A stretch of DNA of 64,000 nt from contig JAPONQ010000019.1 of the NCBI GenBank assembly GCA_026713865.1, positions 1-64,000 on the forward strand, in the 5' to 3' direction. Under the pieces are notes generated by a model. That model saw only the letters and a program-made list of their open reading frames with translations. It made no database searches and was not told where the DNA came from. Source of the stretch: Chloroflexota bacterium. GTDB taxonomy: Bacteria > Chloroflexota > Dehalococcoidia > UBA2979. This document shows positions 10,097 to 17,496 of the stretch, piece after piece. Made by a program: the position numbers and the translations under genes. How positions within the stretch are numbered: position 1 is the first letter of the stretch; every line of letters starts with the position of its first letter.

Positions 10097-10561
10097 ATGC
10101 GCGTCCTCGTGCTGAACGGACCGAACCTGAACCTGCTCGGCAGCCGCGAGCCGGAGATCTACGGCTCCGAGAGCCTCGACGACATCGAGGCGGTCCTCCG
10201 CGACCGCGCGGAGCAGCTCGGCATCGAGCTGGACTTCCTGCAGTCCAACCACGAGGGCGCGCTGATAGACGCCATCCACGAGCACGGCGACTGGGACGGC
10301 GTGATCCTCAATCCCGGCGCGCTCACCCACACCTCGATCGCGCTCGCCGACGCCCTCTCCGCGACCGGGCTCCCGGCCATCGAGGTGCCCCTCTCGAACG
10401 TGCACGCGCGCGAGCCGTTCCGGCGCCACTCCTACATCTCCCCGGTCGTGTGGGGGCAGATCGCGGGATTCGGCTTCCGCGGCTACCGGGCCGCCCTGCA
10501 TCTCCTCCACCAGCGGTGGACGGAGAGGCAGGCGGAGGGCGGCTCAGAGAGCGGCGCGTGA
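10097..10561 (+). CDS. aroQ: type II 3-dehydroquinate dehydratase
   Basis: Third step of the shikimate pathway, 3-dehydroquinate to 3-dehydroshikimate. The 154-residue product has the family landmarks [50 protein letters not shown] and [17 protein letters not shown], including the catalytic Tyr and the His pair. I prefer the ATG at 10097 over the GTG at 10088 because it gives the standard N-terminus ([10 protein letters not shown]) and follows GAGAGGTGG at a good distance. It is the first gene of a tight run; its TGA overlaps the GTG of the next gene by 4 bases. Confidence 0.96.
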   Translation: MRVLVLNGPNLNLLGSREPEIYGSESLDDIEAVLRDRAEQLGIELDFLQSNHEGALIDAIHEHGDWDGVILNPGALTHTSIALADALSATGLPAIEVPLSNVHAREPFRRHSYISPVVWGQIAGFGFRGYRAALHLLHQRWTERQAEGGSESGA

Positions 10562-11694
10562 GCGCGCCCGGGGCGCCCGCGCCCGCGGGCGCGCGCGTCG
10601 GGCGGCTGCGGGCGCTGCTCGAGCGCGAGGGGTTCGACGCGCTGCTGGTGACGGCTGCGGTCAACCGCCGCTGGCTCTCCGGCTTCTCGGGCTCCGCCGG
10701 CACGCTCGTGGTTTCGGCGGGCTCCGCCCTGCTCAGCACCGACTTCCGCTACTGGGAGCAGGCGCGGGCGGAGGCGCCGTGCTTTGAGCTTGTGCGCGAG
10801 GGGGACCGCGGGACGGCTCTCCCGCTCGAGCTGCTCCGGGGGCTCGGCGGGCTCCGCGTCGGCTTCGAGCCGGGAGGGATCACCGTCGCCGAGCACGACG
10901 AGTGGCGGCGCGCGATCGCCGGCCTCGCGGCCTCCGAGCGGCCGCTCCTGCTGCCGGCGCCGGGCCTCGTCGAGGAGCTCCGGCTCGTGAAGGAGCCGGG
11001 CGAGGTGGAGGCGCTCCAGCGCGCCGCCGCGCTCACCGACGCCTGCCTCGAGCACGCCGTCGCCCTGGCGCTGCCCGGCACGACCGAGCGCGCGATCGCC
11101 CGCGCGATCCAGGACTACGCGCTGGATCACGGGGCCGACGGACTCTCCTTCGACTCGATCGTGGCGGCGGGGCCGCACGCCGCCCGTCCGCACGCCCGTC
11201 CCCGCGACGTGCCGCTGGAGCGCGGCCAGCCGCTCGTGCTCGACCTCGGCGCCTCGGTCGCGGGCTACTGCTCCGATCTCACGCGCACCGTCGTCGTCGG
11301 CGGCCCCGACGCCGCCGACGAGACCTTCCACCGCGTCTACTCGGCCGTGCTGGCGGCCCAGCGCCGGGCGCTTCAGCGCATCGAGGCGGGGATGACGGGG
11401 GCGGAGGCGCACGAGATCGCCGCCTCCGCCATTGCGGAGGCGGGCTACGGGGAGAGCTTCGGCCACGGCCTCGGGCACGGGGTGGGCGTGCAGGTGCACG
11501 AGTCGCCGCGGCTGAGGCCGGCCTCCTCACACGTGCTCGCCGACGGGCAGGTGATGACGGTGGAGCCCGGGATTTACCTCCCGGGCTGGGGCGGGGTCCG
11601 CATCGAGGACCTGTGCGTGATGGAGGGCGGTCGCTTGCGGCCGCTCTCGCGGGCGGCGAAGCTCGGCGGGGTGAGGACGGGAGGCGGCAGGTGA
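10558..11694 (+). CDS. pepQ: M24 family Xaa-Pro aminopeptidase/dipeptidase
   Basis: Cytoplasmic metallopeptidase releasing residues adjacent to proline. The 378-residue protein has a creatinase-like N-terminal domain ([20 protein letters not shown]) and a pita-bread catalytic domain with all five expected metal ligands: [31 protein letters not shown] and RIEDL. It starts at GTG 10558 overlapping aroQ by GTGA, and its own TGA overlaps efp in the same way. The aroQ-pepQ-efp order is widely conserved. The substrate (PepP- versus PepQ-like) is not decided. Confidence 0.93.
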   Translation: MSAPGAPAPAGARVGRLRALLEREGFDALLVTAAVNRRWLSGFSGSAGTLVVSAGSALLSTDFRYWEQARAEAPCFELVREGDRGTALPLELLRGLGGLRVGFEPGGITVAEHDEWRRAIAGLAASERPLLLPAPGLVEELRLVKEPGEVEALQRAAALTDACLEHAVALALPGTTERAIARAIQDYALDHGADGLSFDSIVAAGPHAARPHARPRDVPLERGQPLVLDLGASVAGYCSDLTRTVVVGGPDAADETFHRVYSAVLAAQRRALQRIEAGMTGAEAHEIAASAIAEAGYGESFGHGLGHGVGVQVHESPRLRPASSHVLADGQVMTVEPGIYLPGWGGVRIEDLCVMEGGRLRPLSRAAKLGGVRTGGGR

Positions 11695-12254
11695 TCGGGT
11701 CCGGGGAACTCAGGCGCGGCACGACGCTGGAGATCGACGGCTCCCTCTACCAGGTCGTCGAGGTCAACCACATCAAGACGAAGAAGTCCGCCGTCTACCG
11801 CACGAAGCTCCGCGACCTCCGGGCCGGGCACATCACCGAGCGCACCTTCAACGCCGGCGAGAAGGTCGCTCCCGCCCGCGTCGAGCGCCGCCAGATGCAG
11901 TACCTCTACGGCCAGGACGATCTCCACACCTTCATGAACACCGAGACCTACGATCAGGTCGCCGTCGAGGCGCGCGTGATCGCGCGGGAGCTCCCCTATC
12001 TGAAGGAGGGGGCGATCGTCCAGCTGCTGCTCTTCGGCGACGAGCCGCTCGCGCTCGAGCTGCCGGCCGCCGTCGAGCTCACGATCACCGAATCCGACCC
12101 CGGCATCCGGGGCGACACGGCGACCGGCGCCACCAAGCCCGCCACCATGGAGACGGGCCTCGTCGTGCAGGTGCCGCTCTTCATCAACCCCGGCGACCGC
12201 GTGAAGGTCTCGACGGAGAGCGGCCACTACCTCGAGCGCATCCAGAGCGCCTGA
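11691..12254 (+). CDS. efp: translation elongation factor P
   Basis: Relieves ribosome stalling at polyproline, which may matter here since several window proteins contain long Pro runs. The 187 residues form the usual KOW-like N domain plus two OB domains, ending GDRVKVSTESGHYLERIQ. The loop that normally reads PGKG is TKKS (residues 30-33, after HIK). The tip lysine at residue 32 is kept but the flanking Pro and Gly are not. The GTG start has a strong Shine-Dalgarno (GGGAGG) and overlaps pepQ by 4 bases. No modification enzyme gene is seen in the window. Confidence 0.96.
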   Translation: MIGSGELRRGTTLEIDGSLYQVVEVNHIKTKKSAVYRTKLRDLRAGHITERTFNAGEKVAPARVERRQMQYLYGQDDLHTFMNTETYDQVAVEARVIARELPYLKEGAIVQLLLFGDEPLALELPAAVELTITESDPGIRGDTATGATKPATMETGLVVQVPLFINPGDRVKVSTESGHYLERIQSA

Positions 12255-12274
12255 GCAGGCGGGGGGCCGGCGCG

Positions 12275-13519
12275 ATGAGCGGAGCGCCCTCCACGTCCTC
12301 CGGCCAGCCGGAGGCGGTGCCCGTCACCCGGCTCCTGCGACGGCTGCGCGGCGTGCTCGAGGCCGATCAGCGCTTCCGCGAGATCTGGGTCGCGGGGGAG
12401 GTCGTCAACCTCGTCCGCGCCCGCTCGGGCCACATCTACTTCACGCTGGCCGACGCCGGCGGCGCCCTGCGCTGCGCCTTCTTCCGCAACCGCAACGCCG
12501 GCCAGGCGCGGCGGCTCGGGGACGGGGAGGCGGTGCTCGCCTACGGCTCGCTCTCGCTCTACGAGGAGCGCGGCGAGCTCCAGCTCATCGTCGACTTCGT
12601 CCAGCCGGCCGGCGCCGGCGCCGCCGCCGCCGAGTTCGAGCGCCGGCGCGCCCGCTTCGAGCAGGAGGGGCTCTTCGATCCCGCGCGCAAGCGCGCGCTC
12701 CCGCGCTTCCCGCGCCGGGTCGGCGTCGTGACCTCGCCACAGGGTGCCGTGCTCCACGACGTGCGGACCGTGCTCGCGAGGCGCTGGCCGCTCGCGACGC
12801 TGCTGGTGCAACCGACCGCGGTGCAGGGCGCGGAGGCCGCCGGCGAGATCGCCTCGGCGATCCGCGCCGTCGCCTCGCCACGCAGCGCCTCGGGCCAGCC
12901 GCTCACCCCGCCCGAGGTCGTCATCGTCGCGCGCGGCGGGGGGGCGGCCGAGGATCTCTGGGCCTTCAACGAGGAGGCGGTCGTGCGCGCGATCTTCGGC
13001 TGCCCGGTGCCGGTGGTCTCGGCGGTCGGGCACGAGACCGACGTCACGCTCGCCGACCTCGTCGCCGACGTGCGCGCGCCGACGCCCTCGGCGGCGGCCG
13101 AGCTCGTCGCCCCCGATCGCGACGCGCTCGGCGCGCGCATCGCCCGCGACCGGGCGCGGCTGGATGCGGCGCTCGCGGGCGCGCTCGACGCGCTGCGCGC
13201 GCGCCTCCGCGAGCGGGAGGCGGCGCTCGGGCGCGCCCTGCCCGACTGCGGTGAGGGCCGCCTCCGGCTGCGGGCGGCGAGGGAGGTGATGGTCCGCGCC
13301 GCCGAGGCCGGGATCGCCGGTCGCCGCGGCGGCCTCGGCCGGCTCGCGGAGCGGATCGCCGCGCTCTCCCCGAGCGGCACGCTCGCCCGGGGCTACGCGC
13401 TCGTCTCGCGGGCGGATGGGAGCGCCGTCGTCTCGGCGGCCGCGCTCTCCGAGGGAGAGCGCGTGCTGCTGCGGCTGCGCGACGGCGCCCGCGGCGCGCG
13501 TGTAGAGTCTCCCCCGTGA
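12275..13519 (+). CDS. xseA: exodeoxyribonuclease VII large subunit
   Basis: Catalytic subunit of ExoVII, which degrades single-stranded DNA. It has an N-terminal OB fold (IWVAGEVVNLVRARSGHIYFT), the catalytic region (RVGVVTSPQGAVLHDV, VVIVARGGGAAEDLWAFNEE, VVSAVGHETDVTLADLVAD) and a coiled, Ala/Arg-rich C-terminal region ending in the ALSPSGTLARGYAL motif. The length of 414 is normal. It starts 20 bases after efp, and its TGA overlaps the xseB GTG by 4 bases. Confidence 0.96.
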   Translation: MSGAPSTSSGQPEAVPVTRLLRRLRGVLEADQRFREIWVAGEVVNLVRARSGHIYFTLADAGGALRCAFFRNRNAGQARRLGDGEAVLAYGSLSLYEERGELQLIVDFVQPAGAGAAAAEFERRRARFEQEGLFDPARKRALPRFPRRVGVVTSPQGAVLHDVRTVLARRWPLATLLVQPTAVQGAEAAGEIASAIRAVASPRSASGQPLTPPEVVIVARGGGAAEDLWAFNEEAVVRAIFGCPVPVVSAVGHETDVTLADLVADVRAPTPSAAAELVAPDRDALGARIARDRARLDAALAGALDALRARLREREAALGRALPDCGEGRLRLRAAREVMVRAAEAGIAGRRGGLGRLAERIAALSPSGTLARGYALVSRADGSAVVSAAALSEGERVLLRLRDGARGARVESPP

Positions 13520-13830
13520 GCAGCGACCCGCGGGAATCTCCGCCGCCGGCCTCGCACGGCGCCGGCTCCGACCCGGCCCCGGACGAGGACGGCGACACGC
13601 CCTCCTTCGAGGAGCTCTACGAGCGGCTCGAGCAGGTCGCGCAGGCGCTGGACGCGGGCGGGCTCCCGCTCGATCGCTCCGTCGCCCTCTACGAGGAGGG
13701 GATGCGCCTCGCGGCGCGCTGCGAGGCCCTCCTCGACGGCGTCGAGCAGAAGATCGAGATGCTGCGCCAGGCGCGGGTCGAGGGGCCGGCCGCCGGCCCG
13801 GAGCCGCCCGCCGACGGAAGGCTCCTGTGA
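13516..13830 (+). CDS. xseB: exodeoxyribonuclease VII small subunit
   Basis: Partner of XseA. The 104-residue product has a disordered Pro/Asp-rich N-terminal tail of about 30 residues, then the helical-hairpin XseB core (SFEELYERLEQVAQALDAGG, LPLDRSVALYEEGM, ALLDGVEQKIEML). The GTG start overlaps the xseA stop (GTGA), as expected for stoichiometric coupling. Confidence 0.95.
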   Translation: MSSDPRESPPPASHGAGSDPAPDEDGDTPSFEELYERLEQVAQALDAGGLPLDRSVALYEEGMRLAARCEALLDGVEQKIEMLRQARVEGPAAGPEPPADGRLL

Positions 13831-13837
13831 GGCGCGC

Positions 13838-14626
13838 GTGACGCTCCGCATCGGCTGGCTCACCACGGGCCGCGGGGAGGGCTCGCGCCGGCTCTACCGG
13901 GCGACCCGCGATGCGATCGGCGCCGGCGAGCTCGCCGCCGAGATGGCCGTGTTCTTCTGCAACCGCGACCCCGGCGAGGCGGCGGCCACGGACGAGCTGC
14001 TCGAGGAGGCGCGGGCCGACGGCGTTCCCGTCGTGACGCGCTCCTCGGTGGCCTTCCGCCGCGCCCGCTCCGGCGAGCGCTCGCGGCCCGGCGAGCCGCT
14101 CCCGTCGTGGCGCGCCGACTACGACCTCGCGGTCGCGGAGGCGCTCGCCGCGTACCCCTTCGAGATCGGCGTGCTCGCCGGCTACATGCTGATCCTCACG
14201 GGCGGCTTCGTCGGGCGGCACGCGCTGCTCAACTTCCCCCCCGCCCTCCCGACCGGTCCCGCCGGCACCTGGCGCGAGGTGATTTGCGAGCTGATCCGCA
14301 CCCGGGCGACGGAGAGCGGCGTGATGATGCATCTCGCGATCGCGGAGGTCGACGCCGGCCCCGTCGCCAGCTTCTGCCGCTACCCGCTGCGCGACGCCGA
14401 GCTCCTGCCGCTGTGGCGGGAGCTCGAGCCCGCGCTCGACGGGGCGACCGACCGCGAGCTCGAGGCGAGCCCGCTCTTCGCGGCGATCCGGCGTCGCGGT
14501 CTCCGGCACGAGGCGCCGCTCCTCGTCGCCACCCTCGCGGCCGTCGCCGACGGGCGGCTGCGCCTCGCGGGCGGGCGGCGCCTCGAGGGCGCGCCGCTCG
14601 AGCTCCCGGCCCCGCCCCCACCGTAG
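13838..14626 (+). CDS. formyltransferase-fold protein (PurN-like) lacking the catalytic His
   Basis: A 262-residue protein of the formyltransferase family. The N-terminal Rossmann start (LRIGWLTTGRGEGSRRLY) and the central block LAGYMLILTGGFVGRHALLNF match PurN-type enzymes. In PurN the active site is Asn-x-His plus a later Asp. Here the triplet is N132-F133-P134, so the His is replaced by Pro; the Asp is kept (D172 in EVDAGPVASF). The following GPAGTWREV insertion is not in canonical PurN. It may act on a different formyl substrate, or bind without catalysis. The GTG start is 8 bases after xseB, so it belongs to the same operon. Confidence 0.75.
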   Translation: MTLRIGWLTTGRGEGSRRLYRATRDAIGAGELAAEMAVFFCNRDPGEAAATDELLEEARADGVPVVTRSSVAFRRARSGERSRPGEPLPSWRADYDLAVAEALAAYPFEIGVLAGYMLILTGGFVGRHALLNFPPALPTGPAGTWREVICELIRTRATESGVMMHLAIAEVDAGPVASFCRYPLRDAELLPLWRELEPALDGATDRELEASPLFAAIRRRGLRHEAPLLVATLAAVADGRLRLAGGRRLEGAPLELPAPPPP

Positions 14627-14708
14627 GCGGCCCGGCCCCGGCGGGCGGCGCGATTGGGTAGGCTGTCCGGCGTGGGCGCCCCGTGCGTGCGGTGAAGGGA
14701 TCCCGGCC

Positions 14709-15023
14709 GTGAGCGAACGTCGACTGCTCCCCGCCGAAGTCCGCGTCGAGCGGACACTCGAGGCGCTGCCCCGGCGGGCGGCGGCGGCACGCCGGCGCCG
14801 GGCGCTCGCGCTCGTCCTGTCGCGGACGACGCCGGCCGTTCAGGGGGCTCTCGCCGCCGTGGCGCTGACGCTCGCCGCCGAGCGGGTGCTGCGAGCGGCG
14901 GGGAGCGTCGTCCTCTCCGTGGTCTCGACCGCGCCGCGGCCCGAGGTCCCCGCGCGCCGCGCCGCGCGCCGGCGCACGGTCGTCACCGAGCTCACGATCC
15001 TCGAGCGCCGCTTCCGGCGCTGA
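14709..15023 (+). CDS. small hypothetical protein with one membrane segment
   Basis: I do not recognise this 104-residue product. It is Arg-rich at both ends with a single hydrophobic stretch in the middle (AVQGALAAVALTLAAERVL), so a basic, single-pass membrane protein is possible. Support for coding comes from a -10-like TAGGCT at 14659-14664, a Shine-Dalgarno (GAAGGGAT) before the GTG, and its position filling the gap before rluB in the same direction. In many bacteria an scpB gene sits at this point, but this is not ScpB. Confidence 0.5.
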   Translation: MSERRLLPAEVRVERTLEALPRRAAAARRRRALALVLSRTTPAVQGALAAVALTLAAERVLRAAGSVVLSVVSTAPRPEVPARRAARRRTVVTELTILERRFRR

Positions 15024-15041
15024 GGCGCCTGCGAGCCGCCT

Positions 15042-15839
15042 GTGAGCCGCCGGCGCCCCTCCCCCGCCGCGACGCCCGCCGGCCGCGAGGAACCCGGCGC
15101 CGAGCGCATCCAGAAGATCCTCGCCGCCCGCGGCGTGGCGAGCCGCCGCGCCGCGGAGGCGCTGGTGGCGGCCGGGCGCGTGAGCGTCGACGGCCGCCCC
15201 GCCCGGCCCGGCGAGCGCGCCGATCCCCGGCGGCAGCGAATCGCCGTCGACGGCCGAGCGCTGCCCCGGGAGGCCCCGCCCCGCCGCAGCCTGATGCTCC
15301 ACAAGCCCCCCGGCATCCTGGTCAGCCGGCGCGACGAGCGCGGGCGACCCACCGTCTACGATCTCCTCCCCGGGGCACCCCCGGAGCTGCGCTACGCCGG
15401 GCGCCTCGACCGCGACAGCGAGGGGCTGCTGCTGCTCACCACCGACGGGCGCCTCGCCTTCCGCCTGACGCACCCGCGCTACGGCGTCGAGAAGGTGTAC
15501 GAGGCGACGGTCGAGGGAGAGCCGCAGCCGGGTGCGCTGGCGACGCTGCGGCGCGGGGTCGCGCTCGAGGACGGGACGACGGCGCCGGCGCGCGCGCGCC
15601 TGCTGGGGCGCCCCCGCGGGGCGGCCGGGGCCCGGCGCTCCCGCGTGCGCCTCGTCCTCCACGAGGGGCGCAAGCGCCAGGTGCGGCGCATGCTCGAGGC
15701 GGTCGGGCACCCCGTCGCGCGGCTCGTGCGCACGCGCCTCGGTCCGCTGGAGCTGGGGACGCTCCCGCCCGGCTCGGCGCGCGAGCTCACACCCGCAGAG
15801 ATCGACGCGCTCTACCGCGCGGTCGGCCTGACCCCCTGA
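15042..15839 (+). CDS. rluB: 23S rRNA pseudouridine synthase, RluB/RsuA family
   Basis: Isomerises a specific uridine of ribosomal RNA. The 265-residue protein has a basic, disordered N-terminal tail, an S4 RNA-binding domain (RIQKILAARGVASRRAAEAL) and the RsuA-type catalytic domain with the nucleophile Asp in YAGRLDRDSEGLLLLT, plus EGRKRQVRRMLEAVGHPV. RluB versus RsuA versus RluE is not settled by sequence alone. The GTG start has no strong Shine-Dalgarno. The rluB-cmk order is a common bacterial arrangement. Confidence 0.92.
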   Translation: MSRRRPSPAATPAGREEPGAERIQKILAARGVASRRAAEALVAAGRVSVDGRPARPGERADPRRQRIAVDGRALPREAPPRRSLMLHKPPGILVSRRDERGRPTVYDLLPGAPPELRYAGRLDRDSEGLLLLTTDGRLAFRLTHPRYGVEKVYEATVEGEPQPGALATLRRGVALEDGTTAPARARLLGRPRGAAGARRSRVRLVLHEGRKRQVRRMLEAVGHPVARLVRTRLGPLELGTLPPGSARELTPAEIDALYRAVGLTP

Positions 15840-15867
15840 GCGCGCGGGCTGCCCGGGGGCGCCCGCT

Positions 15868-15898
15868 GTGGACGCTTCGCGACGGGCGCCCATATCAT
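15868..15898 (+). promoter_or_regulatory. promoter for cmk-plsC-glmS (TGGACG - 19 - TATCAT)
   Basis: TATCAT (15893-15898) matches the -10 consensus at 5 of 6 positions, with TGGACG (15868-15873, 4 of 6) 19 bases upstream. It predicts a transcript start near 15905, upstream of the Shine-Dalgarno GGAG at 15931. Confidence 0.5.
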
Positions 15899-15940
15899 CG
15901 ATCGGTCGCTCGCGGGAGCGCCCACCGATCGGAGTGTTCC

Positions 15941-16684
15941 ATTCCGGCCGACGCCGCCGCGACCGAGTCCCTGAGGCGCAGCATCGCGATCGACGGACCG
16001 CTCGCCTCGGGCAAGAGCGTCGTCGGGCGCGCCCTCGCCGAGGCGCTCGGCATCGGCTTCTTCGACACCGGGCTCATGTACCGCGCGTGCACGCTCGCCG
16101 TCGGGCGCGCCTCGGTCGACGCGGAGGAGCCGGAGGCGGTCACCTCGCTGGTGCGCGCTCTTATCCTCGACATGCGGTGGCCCGATCCGGCGACGCCCGA
16201 GATCCTGATCGCGGGCGAGAACGTCACGCCGCTGCTCAGGGAGCCGGGCGTCGAGGCCGCGGTCTCCCTGGTCTCCCGCATCCCCGAGGTGCGCGACGAG
16301 ATGGTGAAGCGCCAGCGCGCTTTCGCCGCGCGCTCGCCGGTGGTGATGGCCGGCCGCGACATCGGCTCGCGCGTCCTGCGCGAGGCGCGGGCGAAATTCT
16401 TCCTCGACGCCTCCGCCGAGGTGCGCGCGCGCCGGCGCCTCGGCGAGGAGCGCGAGGCCGGACGCGCCAGCTTCTTCGAGCGGGTCCTCGACCAGACGCG
16501 GCGTCGCGACGAGCTCGACCAGACCGGGCAGCGCACGATCCGCCGCGAGCAGGTCGCCGCCGACGTGCTCGTGATCGAGACCGACGCGCTCGGCATCGAC
16601 GAGGTCGTCGCGCGCTGCATCCGCGCCTACCGCGAGGCGAACGGCGAGGGCGCGGCGGGAGCGGGCCGGAGGGCCGCGCCGTGA
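15941..16684 (+). CDS. cmk: cytidylate kinase with a non-canonical start codon
   Basis: Phosphorylates CMP and dCMP. The P-loop IAIDGPLASGKSVVGRAL is near the N-terminus, followed by GIGFFDTGLMYRA, the NMP-binding insert and VVMAGRDIGSRVL. No ATG, GTG or TTG lies in frame between the end of rluB and the ATG at 16076, and starting at 16076 would delete the P-loop. The best start is ATT at 15941, six bases after GGAG; it gives 247 residues. A CTG at 15971 would give the compact N-terminus MRRSIAIDG but has a poor Shine-Dalgarno. The stop overlaps plsC by 4 bases. Enzyme identity is firm; the exact start is uncertain. Confidence 0.9.
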   Translation: MPADAAATESLRRSIAIDGPLASGKSVVGRALAEALGIGFFDTGLMYRACTLAVGRASVDAEEPEAVTSLVRALILDMRWPDPATPEILIAGENVTPLLREPGVEAAVSLVSRIPEVRDEMVKRQRAFAARSPVVMAGRDIGSRVLREARAKFFLDASAEVRARRRLGEEREAGRASFFERVLDQTRRRDELDQTGQRTIRREQVAADVLVIETDALGIDEVVARCIRAYREANGEGAAGAGRRAAP

Positions 16685-17490
16685 GCACGCCCTTCCACGC
16701 CCTGCTCCCCCGCATCGCCGCCGGCCGGCTCTCGCGCTGGGCCTTCGTGGCGGCGACCCTCCTCACCCGCGCCGTCTTCGGCGCCTTCGCCCGCGTCGAT
16801 GTCCGCCACGGGGAGCGGGTGCCCCAGCAGGGGCCGCTGGTGTTGATCGCGAACCACGTCAACCAGAGCGACCCGCTCATCGTGCTCGCCTACGCCCCCC
16901 GGCGGTCGCGCCCGATGGCGAAGCGGGAGCTGTTCGAGATCCCGCTGGTCGGGTGGTACTTCTGGCTCTACGGGGCGATCCCGGTGCGCCGCTACGCCGC
17001 CGACACCGGGGCCCTGCGCACCGCGAGCGGCTACCTGAAGCGGGGCGAGGCCGTGCTCGTCTTCCCGGAGGGCACACGCTCCCGGGACGGCCGGCTCCGG
17101 CCCGCGCTGCCCGGCGCCGCGATGGTCGCCCTGCTCGCGGGCGCCCCGATGCTCCCGGTCGCCGTGAGCGGGACGCGCGATGTCTCGGCGCGACGGCTGC
17201 TCATGGGGTGGCTGCGCCGCCGGCGTCCGCGGATCCGGATCGAGTTCGGCGAGCCGCTCGACCCGAGGGACGCCGAGCGGGGGGCGCCGGGCAGCCGCTC
17301 CACGGTCAAGGGCGGCGCCGTCGCGGAGGCGACCGACGGCGTCATGCGCGCCCTGGCGTCGCTGCTCGAGGAGGAGGCGCGCGGCGCCTACGCGCAGCCC
17401 CGCGACGGCGCCGCACCCGTCGTCGCCCGCTCGTCCCCGCCGCGCCCCGCCGGCTCCGACGTCTCCGCGGGCCCCCCGGGAGAGGAGTAG
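16681..17490 (+). CDS. plsC: 1-acyl-sn-glycerol-3-phosphate acyltransferase
   Basis: Membrane-associated acyltransferase converting lysophosphatidate to phosphatidate. The 269-residue product has the HX4D catalytic motif (NHVNQSDP), the substrate motif FPEGTRSRDGRLRP, and a hydrophobic N-terminal region (WAFVAATLLTRAVFGAF). The C-terminal ~40 residues are low-complexity Pro/Ala. The GTG start overlaps the cmk stop (GTGA) and follows GGAGG. The cmk-plsC pairing is common in bacteria. Confidence 0.9.
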   Translation: MSTPFHALLPRIAAGRLSRWAFVAATLLTRAVFGAFARVDVRHGERVPQQGPLVLIANHVNQSDPLIVLAYAPRRSRPMAKRELFEIPLVGWYFWLYGAIPVRRYAADTGALRTASGYLKRGEAVLVFPEGTRSRDGRLRPALPGAAMVALLAGAPMLPVAVSGTRDVSARRLLMGWLRRRRPRIRIEFGEPLDPRDAERGAPGSRSTVKGGAVAEATDGVMRALASLLEEEARGAYAQPRDGAAPVVARSSPPRPAGSDVSAGPPGEE

Positions 17491-17496
17491 GCGCCG

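Noticed and set aside
13503-13508. TAGAGT as a promoter for xseB
   Set aside because: It lies 7 bases from the xseB GTG, inside the end of xseA, and xseA/xseB overlap in an operon; probably chance.
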